Below are positions 1-9,605 of a stretch of 64,000 nt of DNA, piece after piece. The translations under genes and the position numbers were made by a program. Every line of letters begins with the position of its first letter. The stretch's first letter is position 1. The stretch is from Pipra filicauda. Lineage: Eukaryota; Chordata; Aves; Passeriformes; Pipridae. Where the stretch lies: positions 930,001 to 994,000 of the forward strand of contig NW_024104319.1 of the NCBI RefSeq assembly GCF_003945595.2, in the 5' to 3' direction. The notes beneath the pieces were generated by a model that was given only the letters and a program-made list of their open reading frames with translations, was not told where the DNA came from and made no database searches.

Positions 1-2974
1 GTATTCAATAATCCTGCCTTAGTATTCTCAGATACAGAAGAATCTGGCAAGCTGAATACTTGTACACTGGGGAAAACAAAATGAACTCAATGTGACCCGC
101 AGAGACGACCCTGGGCAGCAGCTCAGTGGATTTCTTTAGACCACAGGACAGACTTCTGCAAGCCAAGTCTGCAATTTTCGACTTCAGTTTCACATCACAG
201 GAAATCCAGATGCATTTTAGTTTCTTTTCGCACTTTCTGGTATGGGTGTTTTCCTCCACAGGCTTTATCATGCTTACCTTTGACTTCAGAAAGTTAGCAT
301 AGATCATCTTAATTGTCTTCTGTTGGAGTTTGTTCTGCCTTTCATGATTCAAGTGGTACTTCTCTGGTTTGACCTGACAGCCTGACAGATCAAATTCAGA
401 CCTTCTACTGGCGGGTCTGCAGAAATAACAGATTCAGCACAGACAGGAGAATCTAGAGTGAAAGAAAACCAAAACTCTGTCTTCAGATGCTATGCAACTT
501 TTTGCAACACTTACTGGATGAAACTGTCAGAAGCAATATATGCACTATCAGAGAAGGGAGCAGAAACACATCCCAGAAGCACAACTTGACAGCAAAGGGG
601 ACGAATTAGCGTCATCTTTATGGCAGAAGGGGCACCATATCTCCTGATGTCTCTGATAGCAGTCCCAGTGTCAGACTATGACTTCCTCTGAGGATGCCAT
701 CCCTTTCCTGAGACATCACTCACATAGCCAATACACACTGCTCACAGGCAGCTAAAACGTGGGAGCTATCTTGGGATCTTCTCTGATGTGATGTTTCCAG
801 GTGTTGGCACTTACCATAAGTGCATGTCATTCAAGGCACATCAAAACTGCCTCCTCAGTGTACCCACAAAGGGAGTGTATCTTGGATAAGGCTCTTATCC
901 AAGACCAACATCATGCAAAGCCTACTCATTGCTGAATCAGGACCTCCCAAGCAGTGGGGTGACTGAGGGAAAGCTGTCATTCACATAAGGATGCCAGAAG
1001 CTATCTGTCCCCCTGTGAAACATTTCCTATTGTATATCACCCATCAGTACTCACTCAACAGTCCTGACTTCCAAGTTCCTCTGGACCAAAAGCTACATCT
1101 GACCTAGATGTAAGCCAGAGTCATGCAGATCATAACTCCTCTGAACTATTTTGATTGCCTTTGTTAATATGAGCTGAATCATGGCACTCTAAGCAGAGGT
1201 GCTGACTCCTCCTGCAGACTACAAATTAAGTGCAGATGTTGGCAGACCTGGACAGAAGAGGCAGCTCCTTTCCAAGCTTGCCCCCTGCAGCACAGGTTCC
1301 AGAATTTCATTCTCTCAGTTGGTTCCAGCTCCATGCACAGCCCTCATTCCATGCCTGAAGAGTGCTAGAGGAAATATTGCCTAATAAAACTCATACTGTT
1401 GTGCTCTCAGGTGGAAGAGACACAGAGATTTCTTGCTTTCCTTTTCCTTTGCTTCTCAGCTCCAAGGCAAGATGCTGTTCAGTTCTACCCAGGGGCAAGC
1501 TCTCTAAAGCACCTGATCCAGATGTATTGCAGCTTTCTTAGGGCTGTTGTGGTTGTGGGTAGCCTGAAAACACACCTACTGGGAATATTTAGGTGGACCC
1601 AAGGAGCACAGTCACAGCCTAGACAGAATAGACAGCATGGACAAAGAAGTACATCCTCTACAATACAGGTGCTACCTGACAGGAACTCTGTAGACATTTT
1701 CTTGCAACAGAAGAACAGAACACAACAAGGCTAATAGGCCTGGATATATGGCATATATCACTCAGTGTGTTCTGCAAGGGATTGGAAATTCCACTGTTGC
1801 CAAATGCCTTCCTGCAGATGTAAGAACAGACTGCCTGAACCAAAGATATTGGTAGCATATTCCATAAGCCTTGATAGGGCAGGAGATGTCAAAATAGGCC
1901 TGTTCTAAGAACACATTCTTATGGCTGTGGAGAAATGGCAAAGACTGAATCGTCTTGCTCTTGGGAAGGGTTGTGTAATGTCAAGTCTGCAAATTAAGCT
2001 TTACAGAACTGGGGGAAAGCAAGTTTCAGAGGGAAAATTACTATACTTTCTGCCTTATTTCCCTGTCTCTGCAACAGATAAGCAGATGAGGAAGTGAAAT
2101 GGAAGCTTTAAAAGAGAAACTTTTGTGTAGACCTTTATATTATTACCATACAGTAATTTATTCAACAGCAAATATCCTGCATCCTGGACTAGCTTTCAAA
2201 AACCAAACAGGCACCCAAAATAAAGAAAATAAGCCCCACTCTCACACTGGTGCAGGCAGGCACATCTATCTGATACACATGAGTGAAAACTGAGAGATTG
2301 TACATGTAGATCAAGCACACAGGAAGACCGCAGGTGCCATGTCGTAAATCCTTAGCATGTTTGGAAAGGCAAGTTGGATACTGCTAAGGTTTCATTTTTC
2401 TCCCCAGCAAATCACTGGAAATTTGAAGTATCTACCATAGACAGTGGATCCAAAGACAACAAAAAGTAAATAAAGATGATTTTCAGTCTTCCTTAACAGG
2501 AAATAAAAAATGGAAGCTCTCTATTCAAAGCATGTAAGATAACAAACAGGTAACAATTGCTTCAGGAACCTTACTAGGCAGCCCTATATGTCTTCATAGA
2601 AAGGAGAAAGTTTTGCCCTGATTTTGCTATTTATGGTTCAAATTTCACAATCTGGAGACTTGCTCTTACGGTGTAAATAGATGATTTCAGAGAGGACGGC
2701 TGTGCTCTCGTCCAGAGTCCTTCTAGCCTCTGTGATGAACTAAGTCCCTGCAATTATTTTTTAGGCCTCATGACTGTGTTAAACTATGTTGGTATATACC
2801 TCTTCTGGCATTCAAAACTAGGTACAACTTAAAAAAAATTGGAGATCGACCCTTTCTTTTGAAAAATGTAATGAATTACTCTATTAACACCTACATGATC
2901 ACAGGGTTGTTTGATACAGAAATTAAATTTTCTAATGCAGTGGTGACTGAAATATATTCTTCCGTAGTTTAGCC
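1..2974. other. Unique noncoding stretch, no gene recognised
   Basis: I see no coding exon, RNA gene or repeat here. Open frames up to about 115 codons exist on both strands, but none carries a recognisable domain and several start at non-ATG codons. Composition is ordinary AT-rich vertebrate intergenic or intronic DNA. Confidence 0.6.
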
Positions 2975-2977
2975 AGG

Positions 2978-3125
2978 AGTTGAGTAGCTAGCATACTAGA
3001 TAGAGGTGTAAGAAGTCTGGGCTCTAGTCCAAATTCAGCTACTGATCTGATACATGCCCTTATGCAAGCCATTTAGTCTCCATTTCTCTGCATACCTCTT
3101 TCTAGCACCTCTGAATTTTCATGTG
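2978..3125 (+). repeat. MIR-like SINE relic
   Basis: The order of blocks follows the core of the tRNA-derived SINE MIR. A stretch reading 'ctgggctctagtccaaattc' sits where MIR has its box-B-derived segment. It is followed by 'agctactgatctga', then 'cttatgcaagccatttagtctc', matching the MIR part that normally reads as a 'gggcaagttacttaacctct'-type block, then a run resembling the 'tttctc' segment. Similarity is diffuse, as expected for an element that stopped moving before birds diverged. Chance similarity is possible; alignment to the MIR consensus would settle it. Confidence 0.5.
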
Positions 3126-4621
3126 AAAATTTCCAGGAGCAGGGAAAGGCACTAAGTGTGTGCATATATCCAGCACAAGAAGGGAATTCAATTCTAAACC
3201 AGGGTCTGAATTAGCATAATTCAGCCAGCTGCTGAAGTAGCATAATGCTTAAGTTATGGATATGGATAAGCACGCAAACAGAAAAGTGTCCAGGGAGAGA
3301 AACTGTACTTCAGGGTGTAATACTAAAGGCAACTCTTTCAGTTATTCTTCCGTGACCTTCCATTTTTGATCACTATGCTTCAAAATCTCATCTGGGCAAA
3401 ACAGCAGATTGCATTTAAAATGTCATCCATTTAACTAAAAGAATCCAACGAACACTGAAAATTGTATTACTAGGAAATCAAAACCACTAATTTGACATTA
3501 ACGTAACCTTTAAGAATCATTCCTCAGAGAAAAACCTAACCTTTTTACCTAAGCAGTAAGAAACACACTTTGCACGAGTCATATGAGATCAGATACTTAC
3601 CAGCTACAGAGAGTGTAGTGGGGGCACCAAGTGCCTTTAACCACCTGTTAAAGGCAGCTGCCTCAGATATATCTCACAAGGTGGAATCTTTCAAATCAGG
3701 ATGAACTTATTTCTCTGGAATTTTTATTGAATACAGAATCCCAAATTCCAGGTAGAGACAAGTGTGGGGATCTATTGATCTGCCTTTAGCAGGGCTTCCC
3801 AAAGGATGGAATCAGATGAAAGGTATTATCTATCACCTCCCTGTTCTCAACCCAGAGCAGAACCAAAGTGCTCAGTCCATCCTTGCTGTGAAAATTCAGG
3901 GAATCTGTTTTGCTCTGAGAGTGAACACAATTTATGTCCTGTCCTGATTTTCCTGTGAAACAAGGTTAGCCCTGAACAAGGCATAGGATGAGGAAGAACC
4001 TGGGTTCTGGACAACCCCAGCACAGAGGACTAAGAAAGAGGCTTTCCTGGTTTGTTTCATTCTAGTAACCTCAATGTAGAAACATAATGAAACAGATTCT
4101 ACAAAGCACAAGTGGAAAACACTCGCGTCGAATAGTCCAATTTAGCAATGTCCAATTTAGCAAGAAATGTGACAAACGGTGTTTTGTCATGTACTATATT
4201 TGAAGCCTAGCCCTGATGATATTTACACTGCACGAACTAACCAAACTGTGTGTTATCTACACCTCATTTATCTGAGTAGTGTCCAAGTCATTTTATTGCT
4301 TACTCAGGAAATTTGGGAAGGGGGACAAAAAGGCGTACAACAAAATACTTCACACCATTGCTTTGTGTGTTTCTAACTCTGTATTTTTCTGTACTTAGAA
4401 CCCAGGATGAGGACACAAAGCAGTCTGCTGAATAGCACTATATTGCCATGATTTCTTTTTAAATATGGATAAAGTGCCCCTCTCTGACTATTAGGGTGCA
4501 CCCAATAGGGGCAGCAAACAGACTCAGTAGCTGCAAAGGAAGAGCAAAGAGATCCTTTCGGCCCCAGTCTAATCAGCACACTAGTTTAAGCTTCCTCAGT
4601 TATGGCCTTGACAAGCTGTGA
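3126..4621. other. Unique noncoding stretch with a 15-bp tandem pair
   Basis: No gene is recognised. The one local structure is a two-copy tandem repeat at 4135-4164, unit gtccaatttagcaat, with 14 of 15 bases the same, probably from replication slippage. Confidence 0.6.
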
Positions 4622-4625
4622 TGCT
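4622..4625. repeat. Target-site duplication (left), tgct
   Basis: The four bases tgct lie directly before the LTR's tgttgcc end and are repeated at 5188-5191 directly after its ggcatca end. This marks a genuine retroviral-type insertion. Confidence 0.75.
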
Positions 4626-4695
4626 TGTTGCCTGTGTATTTTGGTGCTGAAAAAAAATCTCCGGAGCAGTTAGTTAGGGGTGAGATAAGAAAGGG

Positions 4696-4701
4696 TTTAT
4701 T
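4696..4701 (-). terminator. Polyadenylation signal of the LTR
   Basis: On the minus strand this is aataaa, inside a context reading 'ggcaaataaaccctttc', a common arrangement at the R/U5 boundary of retroviral LTRs. Confidence 0.65.
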
Positions 4702-4757
4702 TGCCAAGGCAGTAGGTGTTATAGGACGCGCGTGCCGACCGTGCCTGAGAGGTTACA

Positions 4758-4764
4758 TTTTATA
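4758..4764 (-). promoter_or_regulatory. TATA box of the LTR
   Basis: On the minus strand it reads tataaaa, followed after about 60 bp by the poly(A) signal, as in a compact retroviral U3-R-U5. Retained activity is unknown. Confidence 0.6.
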
Positions 4765-5187
4765 ACATTATCCATCCAATCCCAGATGTGTCCACCCTTT
4801 GGCCCTTCCTCTGGTCCGCCCCGGGCCCTCCCCCTGAGAATTGGGTCTGGGGTCTTTTTGGGACCACTTACTTCATCATCTTCAACTTCATCAGAGCACA
4901 AAGGGTACATGATTACCTAATTCTTGACCGTATTCTGTGGTTTAGGCCCTGATACGCTGTTCTCCAAACAGTCTAGGCCTTTGCCTTGACAAAAGACTAA
5001 ACACTGCTACTGAATTCAGGGGTAGGTTGATATAGAAGGCATAGAATGGGGTAAAAGGGTTAGGGAATGTGTAAACAAGGGAAAGAAACAAGGGGACAAA
5101 GGGGTTTCTGCTTTTTAAAACCTACAATTCTTACCAGTCTTACAAATATTAGAAAAATAAAAAAAAAATTAGGGGTTTAAGGCATCA

Positions 5188-5191
5188 TGCT
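5188..5191. repeat. Target-site duplication (right), tgct
   Basis: Second copy of the 4-bp duplication that brackets the solo LTR. Confidence 0.75.
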
Positions 5192-5227
5192 CAATCCCCT
5201 GTAGCTGCAGGAAGCACTGAACCAGCT

Positions 5228-5440
5228 GTGCCAGAAGCCTCCAGCCAGACAGACGTGCTGGTGGTAGACACAGCTCTCCAGGTCACAGGTTGCCAGCATT
5301 GCCTGGTGCCTCTTCATGAGTCTGGGGCCAACAAACAGTTATTTTGCAGAAGGTGTGCTGTGGTTGAAGATCTGAGTCACCTGGAGAAGGAGCTACAGGA
5401 GAAAGTGAACAGTCTTCCAAGTATCCGGGCGAATGGGTAA
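5228..5440 (+). pseudogene. CR1 ORF1 relic, zinc-binding and coiled-coil part
   Basis: The 71-codon frame has two Cys pairs (Cys-x-x-Cys in 'GCQHCLVPL' and Cys-x-x-Cys in 'FCRRCAVVEDL') followed by a heptad-like helix rich in Leu and Glu. This is the N-terminal layout of CR1 ORF1, thought to bind nucleic acid and multimerise. The frame stops at 5440, but the next bases in another frame still read like the following ORF1 segment ('ETDYFQ' type, about 5441-5475). One frameshift therefore lies near the stop. No function is expected. Confidence 0.8.
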
Positions 5441-5779
5441 GAGAGAGACTGATTATTTTCAGAGACACTACAGCCTCAAGACTCTTGGGAGTCTTGAACC
5501 TCCATTGTAGTGAAGAAGCAGGTGGACTCAGAACCCTACAGGGTAATTAATCAAAGCATTGTTAGTCAAGGATCTGTTGAAGGTGAAGGCTGGAAGTAGG
5601 TCATTGCACATACCAGGAGGAAGGTTCCTCCTCCTTCTCAAAATTTGACTGTTATCCTCTACAACAGGTATGAGGCTCTGGAACTATGAGGCCAGACAAT
5701 TGATGAGGTGGGCGAAGGTCGTCCTGGAGCAGTGGGGCCTCCCAAACAACACCACCTGTACCCCACATCAAGACCTCAT

Positions 5780-6195
5780 CTGTTAACAGGAAAATAAGGG
5801 TGGTTGTAATAAGTGACTCCCTTCTAAGGGGAATGGAGGGCCTGATATGCAGACCAGACCCAACTCACAAGGAAGTCTGCTGTCTTCCAGGGACTTGGAT
5901 AAGGAGCATTATTGAAAAACTCTCCAGTTTAGTAAGGCCCTCTGATTACTGTCCATTATTGCTTGTTCAAACTGGCAGCAGTGAAATAACAAAGAGAAAC
6001 CTGAGGGCAATCAAAAGAGACTTCAGGGTTGGTTGATAGAGGGATCAGGAGCATGGGTAGTGATTTCCCCAATCCTTCCAGTAAAGAGAAATAACATTGA
6101 TAAGAATAGGCAGATCCATCAGATCAATGTGTAGCTCTGAGTTTGGTGTCACTGGAAAAATTTTGGATTTTTTGACCACAGGATTATCTACTAGT
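5780..6195 (+). pseudogene. CR1 ORF1 esterase (SGNH hydrolase) relic
   Basis: CR1 ORF1 carries an SGNH-type esterase thought to act in membrane or RNP transport. Here block I survives as 'VVISDSLLRG' (nucleophile Ser codon at 5818-5820; the usual Gly before Asp-Ser is Ser). It is followed by 'ICRPDPTHKEVCCLPG', highly typical of CR1. The block that normally reads Gly-x-Asn-Asp is 'TGSSEI' (5971-5988), so the oxyanion Asn is lost. After a stop at 6034-6036, a frame-shifted continuation (about 6088-6195) resembles the next ORF1 segment (a 'NRQIHQIN' then 'NFGFFDH' pattern). The C-terminal part with the catalytic His is gone, removed by the internal deletion. Confidence 0.8.
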
Positions 6196-6208
6196 ACCTA
6201 GTACAGTT

Positions 6209-7440
6209 ATGGAGAAGATTATTCTGGAAGGTATTGAAAAACACCTGGAAGACAACACAGTCATTGGTCACAGCCAGCACAGCTTCATGAACTACTGCTT
6301 ATCAAACCTAATTTCCTCTTGTGACAAGGTAGACCACCCAGTTAATCAAGAGAAGCCAGTTGATGTAATCCTTTTGGATTTCAGTAAAGCTTTTGATCCC
6401 GTCTCTCATAGGATCCTTCTGGACAAACTGTCCAGCCCACAGCTGGATAAACACATCATGTTCTGGGTGAGCAATTGGCTCATGGGTCGAGCACAGAGGG
6501 TAACAGTGAATGGGGTGACATCAGACTGGTGACCTGTCACTGGTGGGGTTCCACAGGGCTCCATGTTGGGCCCTGTGCTCTTCAACATCTTCACAAATTA
6601 CTTGGACACAGGACTGGAAGGGATACTGAGTAAGTTTGGAGATGACACAAAACTGTGAGGAGCTGTTGACTCTCTCGAAGGCAGGGAGGCCCTGCAGAGA
6701 GACTTCGAAAAATTGAGGACTGGACAATCATCAACCATATGAAGTTCAACAGGGGGAAGTGCTGATTCTGCACCTGGGATGGCATACATATAGACCTGAA
6801 TGTTTGGCATACATATAGACCTGGACAATGAGATGCTGGAAAGCAGTGCCATGGAAAGGGCCCTGGGAGTCCTGGTTGATGGGTTGATGGCAAGTTGAAT
6901 CTGAGTCAGCAGTGCCCTGGCAGCCAGCCCGGCCAACCCTGTCCTGGGAGCATCAGGCAAAGCATCTCCAGCTGGTCGAGGGAGAGGATTGTTCAACTCT
7001 GCTCTGACCTGGGGTTGCCTCACCTTCAGTATTGTGTGCAGTTTGGGGCACTGCAATATAAGAAAGATATTAAGCCATTAGGGAGTGTCCAAAGCAGGGC
7101 AGTGAAGATGGTGAAGGGCCTTGAGGAGAAGCCGTGTGAGGAGCAGCTGAGGGCACTTGGTGTGTTCAGCTGGAGAAGAGGAGACTGAGGGGAGAGCTCA
7201 TTGCAGTTACAACTTCCTTGGGAGGGGAAGAGGAGCGGCAGGTACTGATCTCTTCTCTGGGGTAACCAGTGACAGGAGCTGAGGGAACAACCTGAAGCTG
7301 TGTCAGGGGAGATTTAGGTCTGATATTAGAAAAAGGTTCTTCATCCAGAGGGTGGTTGGGCACTGGAACAGGCTCTCCAGAGCGGTGGTCACAGCACCAA
7401 GCCTGACAGAGCTGAAGAAGCATTTGGATTATATTCTTAG
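6209..7440 (+). pseudogene. CR1 ORF2 reverse transcriptase relic (mid to C-terminus)
   Basis: The frame at 6209-6532 opens within the RT domain ('DNTVIGHSQHSF') and includes the palm motif A as 'VILLDFSKAFDPVSH', whose first Asp is catalytic. It then runs through 'NWLMGRAQRVTVNGVTS' to a stop at 6530-6532. In another frame, 6627-6660 reads 'SKFGDDTKL': motif C, usually FADD in CR1, is FGDD, so both catalytic Asp remain. Stops, frameshifts and a 25-bp tandem duplication (6781-6830) break the rest. The thumb and C-terminus can still be followed at 7000-7190 ('LPHLQYCVQFGALQYKKDIK') and to about 7440. Dead as a gene. Confidence 0.9.
6781..6830 (+). repeat. 25-bp tandem duplication inside the CR1 relic
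   Basis: The 18-mer ggcatacatatagacctg occurs at 6781-6798 and again at 6806-6823, giving a period of 25. Since 25 is not a multiple of three it shifts the frame, so it arose after the element stopped being under coding selection or at its inactivation. Confidence 0.85.
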
Positions 7441-7530
7441 GCACATGGTGTGACTCTTTGGGATAGTCCTGTGCAGGGCTAAGGGTTGGATTTGATGATC
7501 CTTGTGAGTCCCTTCCAACTCAGCATATTT

Positions 7531-8281
7531 CGTATCCAGAAGTCATAGGACAAGAAACAGTGGGGGCTTTTTTTTTTGTTGTTGCAATAGACACTGCAGA
7601 CTGAGATTATGCTTGAATAAGATGCAGGAGTCTTATCTCCTTGCAATCTCTTTGGGCATTAAAAAAAACAGAGTAGCACAAAAAGCCTAAAAACAAGAGC
7701 AGGATTGTTTGCAGAAGCAATGGACAGTGCTATATCAAATGACAAATGGACTATCAGGCTGGAGGCAAAGGGGGTATTTATTCACTTTATGTCAAAAATG
7801 AGCACACCAGCCAATAGACAGATGTCTGCCAAAAATAATGGTGGAGAAAAAAAGGGGAATTCAATGGGTGATAAGCAGGTAAAACCTTAGGGCTTATGGT
7901 AATTGTTTTGCTCCACCTAAGTACGTGCATTAAATGGATGAATAAATTGCAATTTGGAAAAGAGAGTTGGAAAAGAACCCATTTAGGCTAAAATACCCTT
8001 TATCTCATCCGTTGGTATGGGGTTTTTTTGAACAGACAGTTGAAGAAAGATTTTCCAGAGAGTGAGTAACCCCCACCAGGACATAAATGTTAAACAGAAG
8101 GTATTGTCTGGGAAACATGTTAATTGAAGGTGGCCCAGGAGTGCAGCATGAGGAGACAGCTGCTACTGATGACAGTACGCCAGCGACTTTGAACAGGGTG
8201 GTCAGACCTGGGTACCAGTGGCGTGGTGACTGTGTGGCCCTGGAATACAGCACTGCTGTTCTCGGTAAAGACTCTAAGATT
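7531..8281. other. Unique noncoding stretch
   Basis: No gene or named repeat recognised. Contains a short T run at 7569-7577. Confidence 0.55.
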
Positions 8282-8590
8282 TGTAAGCAAAGTGCAAGAC
8301 CTGTGGACTGAGACCTTTCAGGTTTGCCCACTCTGAACTTTCCTCAACCTGCCTGTAGATTAGTTTTGCTTCTCTTAGCTCTGACAGGAATTTCTCCGGC
8401 TGCCCAGCTGTCTGTGCCTGATCTGTTTTACTTTTGCTTCTCTTTGTGTTGTATGAACATAGTTTGGCATGGGCAGCAATGACAAGCTGTTACTCCATGT
8501 GCAAATGAGATATATACAGTAGCAACATGATGACAAAGTGCTGACAAATCCAGACCTGGTAGGAAGCAGAGGTCTTGAGAAGTGGAGACA
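8282..8590. repeat. Unnamed interspersed repeat, copy 1
   Basis: This 309-bp segment is clearly similar along its whole length to 43801-44097 in the same orientation, with roughly four of five bases the same by eye and small indels. Both copies begin tgtaagcaa and end in aca, and the similarity stops at about the same place at each end. Each therefore looks like a unit with TG...CA termini. I find no matching target duplications. On the minus strand this copy contains 'gtatatatctc', a possible TATA box. A short LTR fits best, but the family is unknown to me. Confidence 0.75.
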
Positions 8591-9159
8591 TAAAACTGTT
8601 TTGTAATGCACTGTACTACTAGTCATAGCTCCTACATGGTGTAGTAGATAATTATGATTAGGATCTTTTTGACTAATAATTATACCAATAAATATTTTGT
8701 ATTTATATAAATATATCTGGTTTGCCATCCTTAGTCCTGCAGGGTAAAATTGTGTGAAAGTTCAGTCACACCTGTATAATCCTTCAGACTCAAACTGTTG
8801 ACAGAGTCTGGGGCTGAGATTGAATCCAACTGTACCTAGACTCTTCTCTGAGAAGGAGTTTAGAAAGCAATGGGGTGCTTTCTGCACCTCGTGACTCAAT
8901 GGGAGGGCTTCTTAAATAACATTTTTCTGAAGCTCCCATTCTGCCTGCCATGACTAATTTATAGGGAATTCAGTTTTATTATTGTGTCAGTGGTAATGTG
9001 CAAATTGCTGGTTGACTCCACATCATGATAAATTGCTCATCTCATCCATAGATTAAATACTGACTGAAGAGTAAACACAAAAAGACCCAAGAGCTTTCCT
9101 GAGGTGCATGACTGGAGGAATGGTTTACAGAAAGCAAGATGTAATCCCCATTAAGGTTT
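8591..9159. other. Unique noncoding stretch
   Basis: AT-rich sequence with no recognised gene or repeat. Confidence 0.55.
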
Positions 9160-9605
9160 CAGCAGGAGTACTATATCCAGTATGGGGACCTGACGATTTG
9201 AGAAACATATGTGCCACATCAGGCAAGCAGAAAGCGTAAGTAGAGTTTATACATATTCCAGTTCCATAACTGGAATCCCAGGAAAGACTTGAAAATGGGC
9301 TCTAGCTGCAGTTTCAGACACATAAAGAGCTGCTGTAAAGAGTCAGAGAATAGCACTTCCTATGTACAAAGTGGATTGGACAGAACACAGTGGAATTAAA
9401 TGGAAGGAAGCTGTGTGTTAGGCATAAGGAAAATCAGGCAGAGTGTGCTGCAGAGAGTATTGTGATCTTCACCCTTGGAAGCTTTAAAAGACAGGTTGGA
9501 CAATGATGTGCCAGGAATGTTTAAGGCAGAGTTAGTCCTGCAGTGACACATGAAGGCAGACTACATGTCCCTTTTACAACCCTCTTCTGTCTGATTCTGC
9601 GCTTT
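9160..9605 (+). mobile_element. Old CR1 3' fragment
   Basis: Weak but ordered CR1 resemblance. A segment near 9170-9190 ('tatatccagtatggggacc') sits where the RT C-terminal part begins. 9475-9515 ('cttggaagctttaaaagaca' then 'ggttggacaatgatg') corresponds to the coding end found in other CR1 copies. 9565-9605 matches the 'gtcccttccaacc...gattctg' 3' end. Divergence is far higher than in the copies at 5.2 and 35 kb, so this is an old insertion. Confidence 0.55.

Larger units (their letters stand above)
4626..5187 (-). mobile_element. Solo LTR of an endogenous retrovirus
   Basis: This 562-bp block begins tgttgcc and ends ggcatca, imperfect inverted termini of the TG...CA type, and is flanked by the 4-bp duplication tgct. 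On the minus strand it has the layout of an LTR: a TATA box (tataaaa, 4764-4758), then about 60 bp downstream a polyadenylation signal (aataaa, 4701-4696), then a short U5 ending at 4626. The CpG-bearing segment around 4730-4740 lies between TATA box and poly(A) signal, and the region 4800-4870 is GC-rich, as promoters in LTRs often are. No gag, pol or env lies beside it, so it is a solo LTR left by recombination between two LTRs. The 4-bp duplication and the intact signals suggest it is fairly young. I cannot assign the family with certainty. Confidence 0.85.
5192..7530 (+). mobile_element. CR1 LINE, internally deleted copy
   Basis: CR1 is the non-LTR retrotransposon that dominates bird genomes. 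Pieces appear in the right order: the zinc-binding and coiled-coil start of ORF1 (5228-5440), the ORF1 esterase (5780-6195), the middle and end of the ORF2 reverse transcriptase (6209-7440) and the CR1 3' end. The end reads 'gatccttgtgagtcccttcc' then 'aactcagcatattt', close to the CR1 consensus end. The ORF2 endonuclease and the first part of the reverse transcriptase are missing: the esterase relic passes into the reverse transcriptase at about 6195-6209. A 7-bp tandem (ctagtac twice, 6191-6204) sits at that junction. Full CR1 is about 4.5 kb, so about half is left. The solo LTR lies immediately upstream and may have landed in its 5' end. Confidence 0.93.
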
